Part shown: piece by piece, positions 5,432 through 5,536 of the stretch | How the letters are laid out: each line of letters opens with the position of its first letter | Position numbering within the stretch: position 1 is the stretch's first letter | Program-made: the position numbers and the translations under genes | Origin: CAILUG01 sp038125665 | GTDB taxonomy: Bacteria; Pseudomonadota; Gammaproteobacteria; Pseudomonadales; Pseudohongiellaceae | Length of the DNA: 5,536 nt | Assembly (NCBI GenBank): GCA_038125665.1 | Contig: JAYPEI010000039.1 | Coordinates: forward strand, 1-5,536 | Reading direction: 5' to 3' | The notes under the pieces: generated by a model | Told to the model about the DNA's origin: nothing | The model's input: the letters and a program-made list of their open reading frames with translations, nothing else | The model's database searches: none

Positions 5432-5502
5432 AGACCTAATACGCTTTTAAGTCATCTAGAAATTTAGCCTACTCAAACACTCTGCACAGCCAACAAAGCA
5501 CC
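5432..5502. repeat. Diverged repeat, copy B
   Basis: This copy matches copy A (4493-4601) in two blocks: 5432-5466, starting with AGACCTAATAC, and 5468-5502, ending in AGCACC. It lacks the extra bases between blocks found in copy A. It begins 41 nt upstream of the disrupted exported-protein gene on the minus strand, so it could include that gene's promoter region. In one plus-strand frame the second blocks give AYSDSLLSHQST (A) and AYSNTLHSQQST (B), 8 of 12 identical, but no start codon precedes either. Confidence 0.5.
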
Positions 5503-5536
5503 AAAGACAATCAAGCACAGTTTGCATAGGATGAAC

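Noticed and set aside
4493..5502. Integron cassette with attC sites
   Set aside because: The repeats bracket small genes, but I could not find paired RYYYAAC and GTTRRRY boxes or the long imperfect palindrome of attC, and no integrase is present.
1..5536. tRNA, rRNA, CRISPR array, transposase or phage genes
   Set aside because: No TPsiC-like arm with acceptor stem, regularly spaced repeat array, or recognisable mobile-element protein was seen on either strand.

Overview
The window looks like accessory or intergenic-rich chromosome of a Gram-negative bacterium. The base composition is AT-rich by eye. Three secreted lipoproteins carry good lipoboxes with no Asp after the Cys, which suggests sorting to the outer membrane, and one of them has a FlgO-type domain. 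That family is best known from Vibrio and other, often marine, Gammaproteobacteria, so this is my best guess at the lineage; no gene here fixes the genus.

Layout, left to right. Positions 1-284 are non-coding, with a cluster of GTAACTA repeats. Positions 285-1966 (+) hold a tight two-gene unit: a membrane protein with an N-terminal GYF_2 domain, an acidic linker and an RDD membrane domain (285-1154), and, 2 nt later, a three-helix membrane-anchored ClpP/SppA-like serine protease of the COG3904 type (1157-1966). Positions 1967-2294 separate convergent units and contain an unexplained 60-codon protein-like open frame on the minus strand. Positions 2295-4247 (-) are a compact operon of three lipoproteins in the order 4247->3543 (unrecognised), 3546->2926 (FlgO domain) and 2924->2295 (unrecognised), joined by a 4-nt ATGA overlap and a 1-nt gap. 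Positions 4248-4642 are a gene-poor gap with half of a diverged repeat pair and a hairpin. Positions 4643-5047 (-) encode a small three-helix membrane protein of unknown function. Positions 5186-5391 (-) hold the remains of a small exported-protein gene with a good Shine-Dalgarno site and signal peptide, put out of frame by a 5-bp tandem duplication. The second repeat copy lies beyond it at 5432-5502.

How the genes may work together. The GYF_2-RDD protein and the protease are almost certainly co-expressed and both sit in the inner membrane. The sequence suggests that a cytoplasmic peptide-binding domain and an outward-facing or periplasmic protease act at the same membrane, but no substrate can be named. 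The three lipoproteins are probably translated together and probably form an envelope assembly. The FlgO domain hints at flagellar or outer-membrane relatives, yet no flgP, flgT or other flagellar gene is in the window. The right-hand 1.1 kb has a small orphan gene, a broken gene and diverged repeats flanking them, which looks like decaying accessory DNA.

I found no tRNA, rRNA, CRISPR array, transposase, integrase or convincing integron attC site. The strongest candidates for something undescribed are the GYF_2-RDD/protease pair and the FlgO-containing lipoprotein trio.
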